Origin: Peteryoungia desertarenae
Lineage (GTDB): Bacteria > Pseudomonadota > Alphaproteobacteria > Rhizobiales > Rhizobiaceae
Assembly (NCBI RefSeq): GCF_005860795.2
Contig: NZ_CP058350.1
Coordinates: 1,332,501-1,396,500 of the forward strand
Reading direction: 5' to 3'
Length of the DNA stretch: 64,000 nt
The notes under the pieces are model-generated. The model was not told the DNA's origin, did not search any database, and saw only the letters and a list, made by a program, of their open reading frames with translations. Positions 1 to 8,939 of the stretch are shown piece after piece; positions within the stretch are counted from its first letter, which is position 1; the number at the start of each line of letters is the position of its first letter. The position numbers and the translations under genes were made by a program.

Positions 1-539
1 CCGACTATGACATGCGTCTCGACATGCTGAAGACGCGTCTGGACCTTGCCCGCAAGGATGATGCTTCGCTCGACATTCCGCTCGACATTCTTGAGCATGT
101 GGCCCGCAATGTGACGAGCAGTGGCCGTGACCTTGAAGGCGCCTTCAACCAGCTGCTGTTCCGTCGTTCTTTCGAGCCGAACCTCTCGGTGGAGCGTGTG
201 GACGAGCTTCTGGCCCATCTGGTGGGGGCCGGCGAGCAGAAGCGGGTGCGCATCGAAGACATTCAGCGGATCGTTGCCCGTCATTACAATGTCTCGCGAC
301 AGGAACTCGTTTCCAACCGCCGCACTCGGGTCATCGTCAAGCCACGCCAGATCGCCATGTATCTGTCGAAGACGCTGACGCCCCGCTCGTTCCCCGAGAT
401 CGGTCGCCGGTTTGGCGGCAGGGACCACACGACGGTGTTGCACGCTGTTCGCAAGATTGAAGAGCTGATTGGCGAGGATACGAAACTCAGCCATGAGGTC
501 GAGCTGCTGAAGCGGCTCATCAATGAGAATAATGCATGA
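1..539 (+). CDS. dnaA: Chromosomal replication initiator DnaA, C-terminal part (5' end outside window)
   Basis: The reading frame is open from the first bases of the window and runs to TGA at 537-539, so only about the last 178 residues of DnaA are present. They cover the lid of the AAA+ domain and all of domain IV, the helix-turn-helix that binds DnaA boxes. The DnaA signature [11 protein letters not shown], which contacts DNA, is visible around bases 415-450. DnaA melts the origin and starts chromosome replication. A hairpin terminator follows at once. I see no DnaA-box cluster here; in rhizobia the origin lies near hemE rather than dnaA, so this is not taken as an origin. Confidence 0.97.
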   Translation, partial: DYDMRLDMLKTRLDLARKDDASLDIPLDILEHVARNVTSSGRDLEGAFNQLLFRRSFEPNLSVERVDELLAHLVGAGEQKRVRIEDIQRIVARHYNVSRQELVSNRRTRVIVKPRQIAMYLSKTLTPRSFPEIGRRFGGRDHTTVLHAVRKIEELIGEDTKLSHEVELLKRLINENNA

Positions 540-546
540 GGAACGG

Positions 547-573
547 AGGCCGGCGCAAATGCCGGCCTTTCTC
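547..573 (+). terminator. Rho-independent terminator of dnaA
   Basis: An 8-bp perfect stem (AGGCCGGC at 547-554, GCCGGCCT at 561-568) closes a six-base loop and is followed by a T-rich tail (TTTCTC). It starts 8 bases after the dnaA stop codon. The GC-rich stem could also slow transcription from the leftward hemW side. Confidence 0.85.
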
Positions 574-657
574 GTTATCGATAGAATATTGCCTTTGTAG
601 CCATCTTCGTTTTGAGCGCTCCGCTCCGAAACGGTTGATCGGCTTAAGTGGCCCGCG

Positions 658-1836
658 TCAGCATGCCAGGTCGGCCACCACGGCATCCAGGATCAGCATG
701 CCGGGCGGCGTGCAGCGCAGGCGGGAATTCCCAATCCGTTCGATAAAGCCGTGCTCCAGCAGGAACTGCTCTCGGTCTGGGTCGGGATCGCGTCCGGAAA
801 GGGCTTGCCAACGCGCCAGATCCACCCCTTCGCGAAGCCGCAATCCCATGAGCAGCAACTCGTCGGCTTGAGCCTCGTGGTCGAGCACTTCCTGCTCGAC
901 CATTCCATGCCCGTTGGCCTCAACCGCCTGAAGCCAGGTTTCAGGATGCCGCTCAGTCGCCGTCGCCACCTTGTCGCGGCCAATTGTCAGGCGCCCATGG
1001 GCACCTGGGCCGATGCCAACGTAATCGCCGTAGCGCCAGTAGGTGAGGTTGTGCCGGCTTTCAGCGCCAGGCTGCGCGTGGTTGGACACTTCATAGGCTG
1101 GCATGCCATGGGCAGCAGTGATCTGCTGGGTCGCTTCATAGAGGTCGGCTGAAAGGTCGCCATCCGGCACGATCAGCTTGCCTGCCTTGTGAAGGCCGTA
1201 GAAAGCCGTGCCTTCCTCAATCGTCAATTGATAGAGCGACAGATGATCCACGGCATAGGAGATTGCTTCCTTCAGTTCCTGTTCCCAGGCCGCAATGGTC
1301 TGGTTAGGGCGCGCATAGATCAGGTCGAAGGACATGCGCGGAAAGATGTCACGCGCCAACCGGATCGCTTTGAGCGCATCCGCCACATCATGCAGCCGCC
1401 CCAGAAACTTCAGATCCGGATCGTTGAGGGCCTGGACCCCGAGCGAGACGCGGTTGACGCCGGCAGAGCGATAGCCACGAAAGCGTTCGGCCTCAACGCT
1501 TGAGGGATTTGCCTCCATGGTGATCTCGATACCATCCGGCATGTGCCAGCTTGTGGAGATGCCATTGAGGATCGCTGCAACCGTTGCCGGCTCCATCAGG
1601 GACGGTGTGCCGCCGCCAAGGAAAACACTGGTCACAGTCTTCGGTCCGGTCAGCGAGCGCATCTTTGCCATTTCCTTGAGGAAGGCGGAGACAAAGCGTG
1701 CTTGATCGACCGGTTGATGGCGGACATGGCTGTTGAAGTCGCAATACGGGCACTTCGCCGCGCAAAACGGCCAGTGGACGTAGATGCCAAAACCTGGCTC
1801 GCCGGTATCAGGGAGGAGGGTGACGGCCTCGCGCAT
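658..1836 (-). CDS. hemW: Radical SAM heme chaperone HemW (oxygen-independent coproporphyrinogen oxidase-like)
   Basis: About 392 residues from the ATG at 1836. The radical-SAM motif CAAKCPYC (Cys 25, 29, 32) follows a YVHWPF segment, and a GGGTPSL SAM-binding motif lies further on. These fit the HemN/HemW family; the CxxxCxxC without the extra cysteine seen in true HemN points to HemW, which binds heme and delivers it to membrane targets. The frame is open further upstream, but the start at 1836 has GGAGGG before it and begins 7 bases after the rdgB stop, so the two are translationally close. It is the last gene of a leftward group rph-VOC-rdgB-hemW. Confidence 0.93.
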   Translation of the reverse strand: MREAVTLLPDTGEPGFGIYVHWPFCAAKCPYCDFNSHVRHQPVDQARFVSAFLKEMAKMRSLTGPKTVTSVFLGGGTPSLMEPATVAAILNGISTSWHMPDGIEITMEANPSSVEAERFRGYRSAGVNRVSLGVQALNDPDLKFLGRLHDVADALKAIRLARDIFPRMSFDLIYARPNQTIAAWEQELKEAISYAVDHLSLYQLTIEEGTAFYGLHKAGKLIVPDGDLSADLYEATQQITAAHGMPAYEVSNHAQPGAESRHNLTYWRYGDYVGIGPGAHGRLTIGRDKVATATERHPETWLQAVEANGHGMVEQEVLDHEAQADELLLMGLRLREGVDLARWQALSGRDPDPDREQFLLEHGFIERIGNSRLRCTPPGMLILDAVVADLAC

Positions 1837-1843
1837 GCTGGGT

Positions 1844-2488
1844 TCAGCCCTCCAGGCAGGTTTCCACGAATTGCTTGAAGGCACGAGCGCGATGGGAAAG
1901 GGCTTGTGTCTCTCCAGGCTTCCAGCCATGCTTCTCGTGGGCGGTCATCTCCCCAAAGGTGCGCTTGTGGCCCTCCGGCTGGAAGATCGGGTCGTAGCCG
2001 AAGCCGGCCGTGCCTCGCGGTGGCCAGGCTATGGTCCCTTCGACCTCACCACGGAAAAATTCTGTATGGCCGTCGGGCCAGGCAAGGCAAAGGACGCTAA
2101 CAAAGCGCGCAGTGCGCTCTTGCGGCTTTTCGGCACCCTGTTCCTGGAGAGCCTTCTGCACTTTTTCCATCGCCATGGCGAAATCGCGGGTGCCATCGTC
2201 CCGCTCGGCCCAGTTCGCTGTATAAACACCCGGTGCGCCGTTCAGCGCATCGATCATCAGGCCGGAATCGTCGGACAGCGCCGGCAAGCCAGATGCCTTG
2301 GCCGAGGCAAGCGCCTTGATTGCGGCATTCTCCTCAAAGGTAGTACCCGTTTCATCAGGTTCATCGAATGCAAGCTCCGCTGCAGATTTTGCGGCGAAAC
2401 CAAAAGGTGCGATCAGATCAGCGATCTCGGTGATTTTACCGGCATTGTGGCTGGCCACAACAATCGTACGGGTCTCAAGCTTGCGCAT
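1844..2488 (-). CDS. rdgB: XTP/dITP pyrophosphatase RdgB/HAM1
   Basis: 214 residues from ATG 2488, which is preceded by AGGA. It hydrolyses non-canonical purine nucleoside triphosphates (dITP, XTP) to monophosphates and keeps them out of DNA and RNA. The N-terminal [10 protein letters not shown] substrate loop and the [12 protein letters not shown] segment with the metal-binding Asp pair are both present, as is the YDPIFQPEG segment near the C-terminus. The length is usual for the family. It sits between a VOC protein gene and hemW, all leftward; the hemW ribosome binding site lies inside its last codons. Confidence 0.95.
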   Translation of the reverse strand: MRKLETRTIVVASHNAGKITEIADLIAPFGFAAKSAAELAFDEPDETGTTFEENAAIKALASAKASGLPALSDDSGLMIDALNGAPGVYTANWAERDDGTRDFAMAMEKVQKALQEQGAEKPQERTARFVSVLCLAWPDGHTEFFRGEVEGTIAWPPRGTAGFGYDPIFQPEGHKRTFGEMTAHEKHGWKPGETQALSHRARAFKQFVETCLEG

Positions 2489-2495
2489 GATGGTC

Positions 2496-2915
2496 CTAAA
2501 GGTTCCAGAGCTTTGATTCGGCACATTCAAGACTATTGCCGGATGGGTCCCGGAAATAGATGGAACGGGCCCCGTTTGGCCAGCAAAAATCCGCTTCTAT
2601 TTCCACCTTGTTATCGGCGAGGCGCTTTGCGACCGCATCGAGATCGTCGCCATGCACGGTGAAGCAGAGATGACCTCGCCCCCTGGCGCCGTGGCTCGGT
2701 ACCGGCATGGTGTCCGAATGGGTCGGTTTTTCGGTCTCGGTGGCATTGAAGATCAGCACGATTGTCTGCCCGCAACGGAAGAACACATGGCGGCCGTCCA
2801 GTCTGCTGATCTTTTCCAGCCCGAGAATCTCGCCATAAAAGGCTTCGGCTGCGTCAATATCCGAGGCGTAGAGGGCTGCTTCCAGCACATCCTGCAACAG
2901 TTGTTGAGCCGCCAC
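2496..2915 (-). CDS. VOC-family (glyoxalase/bleomycin resistance-like) protein
   Basis: About 139 residues. It shows the vicinal-oxygen-chelate fold pattern: a first beta-alpha-beta unit with [12 protein letters not shown], and a second with GHLCFTV and a terminal [11 protein letters not shown] carrying the metal-ligand Glu. The family includes lyases and dioxygenases as well as antibiotic-binding proteins, so the substrate cannot be named. The start is uncertain: GTG at 2915 has GGAAAGG seven bases upstream, while TTG at 2921 is slightly longer. It begins 18 bases after the rph stop, so it is probably cotranscribed with rph, rdgB and hemW. Confidence 0.85.
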   Translation of the reverse strand: MAAQQLLQDVLEAALYASDIDAAEAFYGEILGLEKISRLDGRHVFFRCGQTIVLIFNATETEKPTHSDTMPVPSHGARGRGHLCFTVHGDDLDAVAKRLADNKVEIEADFCWPNGARSIYFRDPSGNSLECAESKLWNL

Positions 2916-2933
2916 CGTCAAACCTTTCCCGGG

Positions 2934-3653
2934 TCAGCTGATCGCCTGTTTTTGCAGGTTGACCAGTTCGCCAATTCCGTTGCGTGCGAGGTCCAGCAAA
3001 GTCAGGAATTCTTCCTGGCTGAAGGGTTTTCCTTCTGCTGTGCCTTGGATCTCAACGATCCCGCCCGATCCCGTCATGACGAAGTTGGCGTCGGTTTCCG
3101 CCGCTGAATCTTCCAGATAATCAAGATCGATGACCGGCTGACTTGCAAAGATCCCGCAAGAGACCGCTGCGATATGGTCCTTCAGAACCCGCTCGACCTT
3201 CACCATGTTCCGCGCTTCCATCCATCTGAGGCAGTCATGGAGCGCAATCCACGCGCCAGTAATGGCCGCAGTCCTTGTCCCACCATCAGCCTGGATGACA
3301 TCGCAATCAAGCGAGATCTGCCGTTCGCCGAGCGCTTCCAGGTCGACAATCGCCCGCAGGGACCGACCGATCAAACGCTGGATCTCCTGCGTCCGGCCAC
3401 CCTGTTTCCCCGAAGCTGCCTCCCGCTTCATGCGCTCGCCGGTTGCGCGCGGCAGCATGCCATATTCCGCCGTCACCCAACCCTTGCCGGAGTTGCGCAG
3501 CCATGGCGGGGTTTTCTCTTCAAGGCTTGCTGTGCACAACACATGCGTATCGCCAAATTTGACGAGGCATGAACCCTCGGCATGTTTGGAAAAGTTGCGC
3601 TCGAACGAGACCTTGCGCATTTGGTCTGTTTTTCTGCCGGATGGCCGCATCAT
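2934..3653 (-). CDS. rph: Ribonuclease PH
   Basis: 239 residues, full length for the family. RNase PH is a phosphate-dependent 3'-5' exonuclease that trims the 3' ends of tRNA precursors. The N-terminus [13 protein letters not shown], the phosphate/RNA-binding stretch GERMKREA and the acidic segment [16 protein letters not shown], with the metal-binding Asp residues, are typical. Two ATGs stand side by side (3653 and 3650); either may be used. It is the first gene of a leftward group and is divergent from hrcA across about 160 bases that must hold both promoters. Confidence 0.96.
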   Translation of the reverse strand: MMRPSGRKTDQMRKVSFERNFSKHAEGSCLVKFGDTHVLCTASLEEKTPPWLRNSGKGWVTAEYGMLPRATGERMKREAASGKQGGRTQEIQRLIGRSLRAIVDLEALGERQISLDCDVIQADGGTRTAAITGAWIALHDCLRWMEARNMVKVERVLKDHIAAVSCGIFASQPVIDLDYLEDSAAETDANFVMTGSGGIVEIQGTAEGKPFSQEEFLTLLDLARNGIGELVNLQKQAIS

Positions 3654-3817
3654 GTTCTCCCAGAATTGTTCTCTGCCTTCTAAGGAGCGCGGCCCTCATT
3701 TGCAAAGGAAAAGCGCGCAGTCTGCTGGCTGCAGCCCGTCAGGCAAAAATCCCGTTTGTCTGGAGCGCCAGAGTCATTATATTCTAGGGCGAAATCAGGA
3801 GTGACCAAGAAGAGGGC

Positions 3818-4906
3818 ATGGCTGTACCGACAATGACGACAACCGAGGTTTCTACCTCTTTGGACGAGCGGTCCAGGGAGGTGTTTCGGCGGATTGTTGA
3901 GAGCTACCTGGAATACGGTGATCCACTGGGATCGCGCAACCTGTCTCGCCTGCTTCCGATGGCCTTGTCACCTGCGTCTGTCCGCAATGTCATGAGCGAT
4001 CTTGAGGATCTGGGCCTCATCTACGCGCCCCATGTCAGTGCCGGTCGCTTGCCCACGCAATTGGGCCTTCGGTTCTTCGTCGATGCTTTCATGCAGGTCG
4101 GTGATCTCTCCGAGGAAGAGCGCGATACTATCGAGCGGCAAATCCGTCCCAAGGGTTCCGACCTACCCATGGAAAACATGCTGACCGAGGCAAGTCGCAT
4201 GCTTTCGGGCATCTCCCGCGGCGCAGGTCTTGTTATAGCCGCCAAGAATGACACCACGCTCAAGCATGTCGAATTCATCAGGCTGGAACCGACCAAAGCG
4301 CTGGCTGTGCTCGTTGGTGAGCGAAATCAGATCGAAAACCGCATCATCGAATTGCCTGCAGGGATTACCGCATCCCAGCTTACCGAGGCGGCAAATTTCC
4401 TCAACGCCAATCTCGCTGGACAGACGCTTGGTGAGTTACGCGGGCAACTGGAGCGGTTGAAAGAGCTTGTCGCAAGCGAGTTGGATGCGCTCTCCAGCGA
4501 TCTCGTTGAACGCGGACTGGCTGTCTGGTCCGGTGGCGAGACTGAAGAAAAGCCGACACGTCTGATAGTACAGGGGCGCGCGAACCTGCTGGAGGGCTTG
4601 GCCGGATCCGAGGACGTCGACCGTCTGCGGATGCTCTTTGATGATCTGGAACGCAAGGAGAGCCTGATCGAGATCCTCGATTTGGCCGAAAGCGGTCCTG
4701 GTGTTCGCATATTCATCGGGTCGGAAAACAAGCTGTTTTCGTTGTCCGGCTCATCGCTCATCGTCGCCCCTTACCGCGACGGAGACGACCGGATCATTGG
4801 TGCCGTGGGCGTGATCGGACCGACGCGATTAAACTATTCCCGGATCGTTCCTATGGTCGACTACACGGCGCAACTGATGGCCCGGCTCTCCAGATCAGGC
4901 CAGTAG
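3818..4906 (+). CDS. hrcA: Heat-inducible transcription repressor HrcA
   Basis: 362 residues. HrcA represses chaperonin genes by binding the CIRCE inverted repeat and is kept active by GroEL. The N-terminal winged helix with the SPASVRNVMSDLEDLGLI recognition segment (near residues 47-64) is clear, followed by the long GAF-like HrcA domain ending with GAVGVIGPTRLNYSRI. I see no CIRCE copy in its own upstream region, so its targets (probably groESL) lie elsewhere. grpE follows 203 bases downstream, the usual hrcA-grpE pairing in this class, but with space for its own promoter. Confidence 0.96.
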   Translation: MAVPTMTTTEVSTSLDERSREVFRRIVESYLEYGDPLGSRNLSRLLPMALSPASVRNVMSDLEDLGLIYAPHVSAGRLPTQLGLRFFVDAFMQVGDLSEEERDTIERQIRPKGSDLPMENMLTEASRMLSGISRGAGLVIAAKNDTTLKHVEFIRLEPTKALAVLVGERNQIENRIIELPAGITASQLTEAANFLNANLAGQTLGELRGQLERLKELVASELDALSSDLVERGLAVWSGGETEEKPTRLIVQGRANLLEGLAGSEDVDRLRMLFDDLERKESLIEILDLAESGPGVRIFIGSENKLFSLSGSSLIVAPYRDGDDRIIGAVGVIGPTRLNYSRIVPMVDYTAQLMARLSRSGQ

Positions 4907-5027
4907 CGCGACAGGACCTGCAACTTTCTATCATTCGGGTTCGTGCTCATCGATCACTTGCTGGAGACACTGACATCGGGTGCCGATGACCGCGTGCGTG
5001 TGATTTCAGGGTTCTTCCAGGGCAAGC

Positions 5028-5055
5028 CTTGATTTTTTGCCATTAAACCCTGATA
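5028..5055 (+). promoter_or_regulatory. Candidate RpoH (sigma-32) promoter of grpE
   Basis: CTTGAT at 5028-5033 and CTGATAT beginning at 5050 are separated by 16 bases, resembling the alphaproteobacterial heat-shock promoter (CTTGAA, 16-17 bases, CCATAT). It lies about 55 bases before the grpE start. The -10 match is imperfect, so this is an inference. Confidence 0.4.
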
Positions 5056-5109
5056 TCGGGCACGAATTCCAAAACCAATTGGACATGCGATAATCATTCG
5101 GAGGACGTC

Positions 5110-5730
5110 ATGACCGAAGAAACCAACAAGAACGGACCTGACGCTGCAGTGACCGCGGAGCCTTCTGCGCCTGAACTGCCAGACGAAGCGGGTGCGACCG
5201 AACAGGTTGCAGATCCTTTTGAAGAATTGAGATCTGAGAACGCTGATCTGCGCGACCGTTTCCTGCGGCTCGCTGCCGAGATGGACAATTTGCGCCGTCG
5301 TACCGATCGCGAAGTCAAGGATGCCAAAGCTTATGCCGTAACCGGCTTTGCCCGCGACATGCTGTCGGTTTCGGATAATCTTCGTCGTGCCATTGATGCG
5401 ATCCCCGCCGATATGCGGGCAGGTGCCGACGCTGGTCTGAGCGCGCTGATTGAAGGCGTCGAAATGACCGAGCGCGCTATGTTGTCGGCTCTCGAGCGGC
5501 ATGGTGTCCGCAAAATTGAAGCCGAAGGCCAGAAATTCGATCCGAACTTCCATCAGGCGATGTTTGAAGTGCCGAACACGGAGGTCGCCAATAACACGGT
5601 CGTTCAGGTCGTCCAGGCTGGTTTTGCCATTGGAGATCGCGTTCTGCGTCCAGCAATGGTCGGAGTGGCCAAGGGTGGTCCAAAGAACGAACAGCCTTCG
5701 GCAGAGACGGCCTCCGAGCCAAAGGCGTGA
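5110..5730 (+). CDS. grpE: Nucleotide exchange factor GrpE
   Basis: 206 residues. GrpE releases ADP from DnaK. It has a disordered acidic N-terminus (about residues 1-40), a coiled coil containing [18 protein letters not shown], and the C-terminal beta-wing with the family signature ending [29 protein letters not shown] six bases upstream of the ATG is a strong ribosome binding site. A heat-shock-type promoter candidate precedes it and a strong bidirectional terminator follows. dnaK is not in this window. Confidence 0.97.
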   Translation: MTEETNKNGPDAAVTAEPSAPELPDEAGATEQVADPFEELRSENADLRDRFLRLAAEMDNLRRRTDREVKDAKAYAVTGFARDMLSVSDNLRRAIDAIPADMRAGADAGLSALIEGVEMTERAMLSALERHGVRKIEAEGQKFDPNFHQAMFEVPNTEVANNTVVQVVQAGFAIGDRVLRPAMVGVAKGGPKNEQPSAETASEPKA

Positions 5731-5760
5731 TTTGGTGACAGCAACACAAACACGCACAAT

Positions 5761-5787
5761 AAAAAAAGCGCCTTCGGGCGCTTTTTT
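5761..5787. terminator. Bidirectional terminator between convergent grpE and ptsN
   Basis: A perfect hairpin: six A-T pairs continue into GCGCC, a TTCG tetraloop (5773-5776), GGCGC and six Ts. A-tract and T-tract are symmetrical, so it can end transcription from both sides, matching the convergent grpE and ptsN genes. Confidence 0.92.
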
Positions 5788-5814
5788 CATGGTTCAGACT
5801 GAATTCTGCGACAG

Positions 5815-6279
5815 TCAGGCAGCGTTTGACGCCTGCTCCTCGTTGAGGAATGTGTAGATCGCCGTGTCTGACTCAGTCGCCCGCAGTTTGGCTACCAGAT
5901 CCTGGTCCCTCAATACGCGAGCGATGCGTGACAGAGCTTTGAGATGGTCCGCTCCGGCCCCTTCGGGAGCCAGAAGCAGGAAAACGAGGTCAACAGGCTG
6001 ATCATCGAGAGCTTCGAAATCAACCGGAGTCTCAAGCCTCGCAAAAACGCCGGTGATCTGTGTGATCTTGTTCAGTTTCCCGTGGGGGATGGCGATGCCG
6101 TTGCCCACACCGGTCGAACCCAGGCGCTCCCGTTGCAAAATGACGTCGAATATCTCCCGTTCGGGAATATTGGTAAGCTTGGAGGCTCTTGCTGCCAATT
6201 CCTGAAGCAATTGCTTCTTCGAGTTCACCCGCAAAGCGGGCATAACAGCATCCTGTTGCAGCAAATCTGCCAAGGCCAT
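5815..6279 (-). CDS. ptsN: PTS IIA-like nitrogen regulatory protein (EIIA-Ntr)
   Basis: 154 residues from ATG 6279, chosen because AGGAAG precedes it and because family members begin with MALADLL. It is the terminal phosphoacceptor of the nitrogen phosphotransferase relay (PtsP-NPr-PtsN), regulating rather than transporting. The phosphorylated His is H66 within GIAIPHGK. It is the last gene of the leftward lptC-lptA-lptB-rpoN-hpf-ptsN series, the standard alphaproteobacterial arrangement in which sigma-54 and its modulators lie together. Confidence 0.95.
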   Translation of the reverse strand: MALADLLQQDAVMPALRVNSKKQLLQELAARASKLTNIPEREIFDVILQRERLGSTGVGNGIAIPHGKLNKITQITGVFARLETPVDFEALDDQPVDLVFLLLAPEGAGADHLKALSRIARVLRDQDLVAKLRATESDTAIYTFLNEEQASNAA

Positions 6280-6350
6280 ATCAACTTCCTTCATGCGGAC
6301 GAGCAGGGACGGGCGTGTGCAGCCTAGCACATCGCCCGTCGATTTCTCAG

Positions 6351-6926
6351 TCAGCCTTTGATGTTGGCGGAATCGATCCACCCAATATTGCCGTCGTGGC
6401 GGCGATAAACGATGTTGATTTCCTCCTGTCCCGGGCTGCGGAACAGAAGAATCGGTTCGTCGGTCATATCAAGCGCCATCACAGCCGTTGCCACAGACAT
6501 GGTCTGGAGCTTCCTGGTGCTTTCGGCAACGATGGTCGGCGCAAAATCTTCCGGCACTTCCTCCACGTCGTCGGCTACCGGATCCATGACAGTGTAGGCT
6601 ACCTCGACCGAACTCATGCCGACACCGTTTGCGTGATGGTCCTTCAGCTTGCGCTTATAGCGACGGAGTCGCTTTTCAACGCGCTCAAAGGCGTTGTCGA
6701 AAGCGACCTGCGGGTCATTCGCTTCGCCCGCCGCATGAAGATTGGCACCGGTGTCGAGATGAACCAGGCAATCGGCCGAAAAGCGTGACTGGGATTTCGT
6801 CACGACGACTTGACCGGAATACCCTCCGTCGAAGTACTTGGTAACCGCGTCGGAGATCCGATCCTCAATCCGCTGGCGGAAAGTTTCACCGATTTCCATA
6901 TGCTTGCCGGATACACGCACACTCAT
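6351..6926 (-). CDS. hpf: Ribosome hibernation promoting factor, long form
   Basis: 191 residues, the long HPF type: an N-terminal S30AE domain (about residues 1-110, with RVEKRLRRYKRKLKDHH) that occupies the decoding centre, and a C-terminal dimerisation domain (about 130-190, ending FRSPGQEEINIVYRRHDGNIGWI) that joins two ribosomes into 100S particles. This is the classic gene downstream of rpoN. It is 71 bases from ptsN but 307 bases from rpoN, long enough for its own promoter, which would allow stationary-phase control apart from rpoN. Confidence 0.95.
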   Translation of the reverse strand: MSVRVSGKHMEIGETFRQRIEDRISDAVTKYFDGGYSGQVVVTKSQSRFSADCLVHLDTGANLHAAGEANDPQVAFDNAFERVEKRLRRYKRKLKDHHANGVGMSSVEVAYTVMDPVADDVEEVPEDFAPTIVAESTRKLQTMSVATAVMALDMTDEPILLFRSPGQEEINIVYRRHDGNIGWIDSANIKG

Positions 6927-7233
6927 GGAGTTTCCCTTCTTATAGTTGGTTTGCGATCACCATTTTACGCCAAGCCACGCTTCGTTCAAAGCATTTAGAA
7001 CAGAACTTTGTGTCCATCCTGTATGCACCAGCCTAGGTTGGGGGAAGGATCGCCTCTCTGAGTGCTTTTTGATATCGGGCCGGGCTTCTAGCCCTCATCG
7101 TCCTGTGAGTCAATCCGCCACCAGAAACGTGATCAGGAACCGCTATCTCGCGGGACCCGCTCGATTGAGCGGCTTCCGATCCGATCAGTTGAGCTCCACT
7201 CGCCCTCGATCATGGCGTTGAAGCCGATGAAGC
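6927..7233 (-). other. 307-base rpoN-hpf intergenic stretch
   Basis: No open frame here looks like a gene. On the leftward strand it carries a 6-bp perfect stem with a 4-base loop (CCGCTC 7157-7162, GAGCGG 7167-7172 in plus-strand terms) overlapped by a second small palindrome, GCGGG-A-CCCGC at 7150-7160. Neither has a T-run, so a standard terminator is not supported. The stretch next to hpf is AT-richer and probably holds an hpf promoter. Confidence 0.5.
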
Positions 7234-8796
7234 TTAGCTGACACAGGCTTTGGCCATCGCCTTCTTTTCCCGGCGCCGTTGCACAGACGAAGGAATGTTC
7301 ATCGATTCCCGGTATTTGGCAACCGTTCGGCGCGCAAGCTCAACACCACTGGCCTTCAACGACGTCACGATATCATCGTCAGAAAGTACGGCATCAGGGC
7401 TCTCCTGAGCGATCATGGCCTTGATCCGGTGGCGTACGGATTCTGCCGAGTGACTGTCTCCCCCCTCTGCAGACGCAATCGACACGGTGAAGAAATATTT
7501 CAACTCGAACAGGCCACGCGGGGTCAGCATGTATTTGTTTGTCGTCACGCGGCTGACGGTCGATTCGTGCATCTTGATCGCATCAGCAACCATTTTCAGA
7601 TTAAGGGGGCGCAGATGATCTACCCCCTCGTCGAGAAATGCGGATTGCTGACGCACAATCTCCGTGGCGACTTTCATGATTGTCCTGGCCCTCTGGTCCA
7701 GGCTTCGGGTCAACCAGTTTGCGGTTTGCAGGCATTCTGAAAGAAAGTTTTCGTCTTCCCCTTTGCCTGCACTCTTCTTCCTGACCGACGCCACATAGCT
7801 CTGATTGACAAGAACACGCGGCAAGGCATCAGGATTTAGTTCTACCTTCCATCCCTCCGCCGGATCCGGACGGACGATGATATCCGGAACGACTGACTCG
7901 ATCACACTTGTCTCAAAGCCGCTGCCCGGCTTTGGATTGAGCTTGCGGATCTCGTTCAGCATGTCGAGCAGGTCTTCCTCATCCACACCGCAAAGTCGTT
8001 TCAGTGTCGCGAAATCGCGTTTGGCCAGAAGCTCCAGATTGTCGACAAGGGCAGACATCGCCGGGTCAAGCCGGTTTCGCTGCTGAAGCTGGATTGCCAG
8101 ACACTCGCTGAGTGTGCGGGCGAACACGCCCGGAGGGTCGAGAGTCTGGAGAGCTCGCAAAACAGTTGATACCGCATTCGGCTGCTGACCGAGCCGCGTC
8201 GCTATTTCCTCCAGATCGGCGCGCAGATAACCTGCTTCATCAAGATGATCGATCAAGATCGCGGCAATCAGTCGATCGCCGGCGGAATTCACGCAAAACG
8301 GCACCTGCTGATTGAGGTGATCGCGTAAACTGACCTGACCGGCAACAAAATCATCAAGGTCATAGCCTTCACCGTTTTCGCCGGCGCCTGGCATGGACTT
8401 CCACTGGCCGAGCAACTCGGGTGCATCGGCGCGAACGGTGCTGCCTTCATCAGTGAAGGCGCTGTCATAATTCGCATCGAGCCGGTCCCCGAGCGCGCCG
8501 CCATCACCGGCCTCATACCACGCGCTATCGAGAGACGGTGTTCCTCCGCCATCATCGTCGTGAGATGCAGTATCGGAAGACGCCGGGGCAGAAAGCTCGC
8601 CGGGGTTCGGGGTGTCTGTGATGAAATCTCCCTCATCTGCCGCCATTTCAAGCAGCGGATTGCGTTCAACTTCCTGTGCGATGAAGTTGATAAGCTCCAT
8701 ATGGGTCATTTGGAGCAGCTGGATGGATTGCATCAGCTGCGGCGTCATCACCAAAGATTGGTTCTGTCGAAGGAACAGGTTGGCGGATAAGGCCAT
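7234..8796 (-). CDS. rpoN: RNA polymerase sigma-54 factor RpoN
   Basis: 520 residues, full length. Region I is glutamine- and leucine-rich (LRQNQSLVMTPQLMQSIQLLQ) and binds bacterial enhancer-binding proteins. An acidic region II (about residues 45-125) follows, then the core-binding and DNA-binding domains and the invariant RpoN box ARRTVAKYR at residues 488-496, which reads the -24 element. In rhizobia it drives nitrogen assimilation and dicarboxylate transport. It lies 143 bases downstream of lptB on the same strand. Confidence 0.98.
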   Translation of the reverse strand: MALSANLFLRQNQSLVMTPQLMQSIQLLQMTHMELINFIAQEVERNPLLEMAADEGDFITDTPNPGELSAPASSDTASHDDDGGGTPSLDSAWYEAGDGGALGDRLDANYDSAFTDEGSTVRADAPELLGQWKSMPGAGENGEGYDLDDFVAGQVSLRDHLNQQVPFCVNSAGDRLIAAILIDHLDEAGYLRADLEEIATRLGQQPNAVSTVLRALQTLDPPGVFARTLSECLAIQLQQRNRLDPAMSALVDNLELLAKRDFATLKRLCGVDEEDLLDMLNEIRKLNPKPGSGFETSVIESVVPDIIVRPDPAEGWKVELNPDALPRVLVNQSYVASVRKKSAGKGEDENFLSECLQTANWLTRSLDQRARTIMKVATEIVRQQSAFLDEGVDHLRPLNLKMVADAIKMHESTVSRVTTNKYMLTPRGLFELKYFFTVSIASAEGGDSHSAESVRHRIKAMIAQESPDAVLSDDDIVTSLKASGVELARRTVAKYRESMNIPSSVQRRREKKAMAKACVS

Positions 8797-8939
8797 GGCG
8801 GACGCTGAACTCCCCTACATTCCCCGAGAATCTTCATCTTGAATGACAAAGAAGACCCACTTGGCCCAAAAATTGCTTTTTATTTTGTTTTGGTCAAGTG
8901 AATGAGGAGGTAGAACCGCGAATTATCGTATTTGCCGCG

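Noticed and set aside
1..657. Replication origin next to dnaA
   Set aside because: No cluster of DnaA boxes or AT-rich unwinding region is visible around the dnaA 3' end, and rhizobial origins are near hemE.
1844..2530. Longer start for rdgB at 2530
   Set aside because: The extra 14 residues overlap the VOC gene end and do not match the family N-terminus; ATG 2488 has AGGA upstream.
3654..3817. CIRCE element before hrcA
   Set aside because: No TTAGCACTC / GAGTGCTAA pair was found in this region or before grpE.
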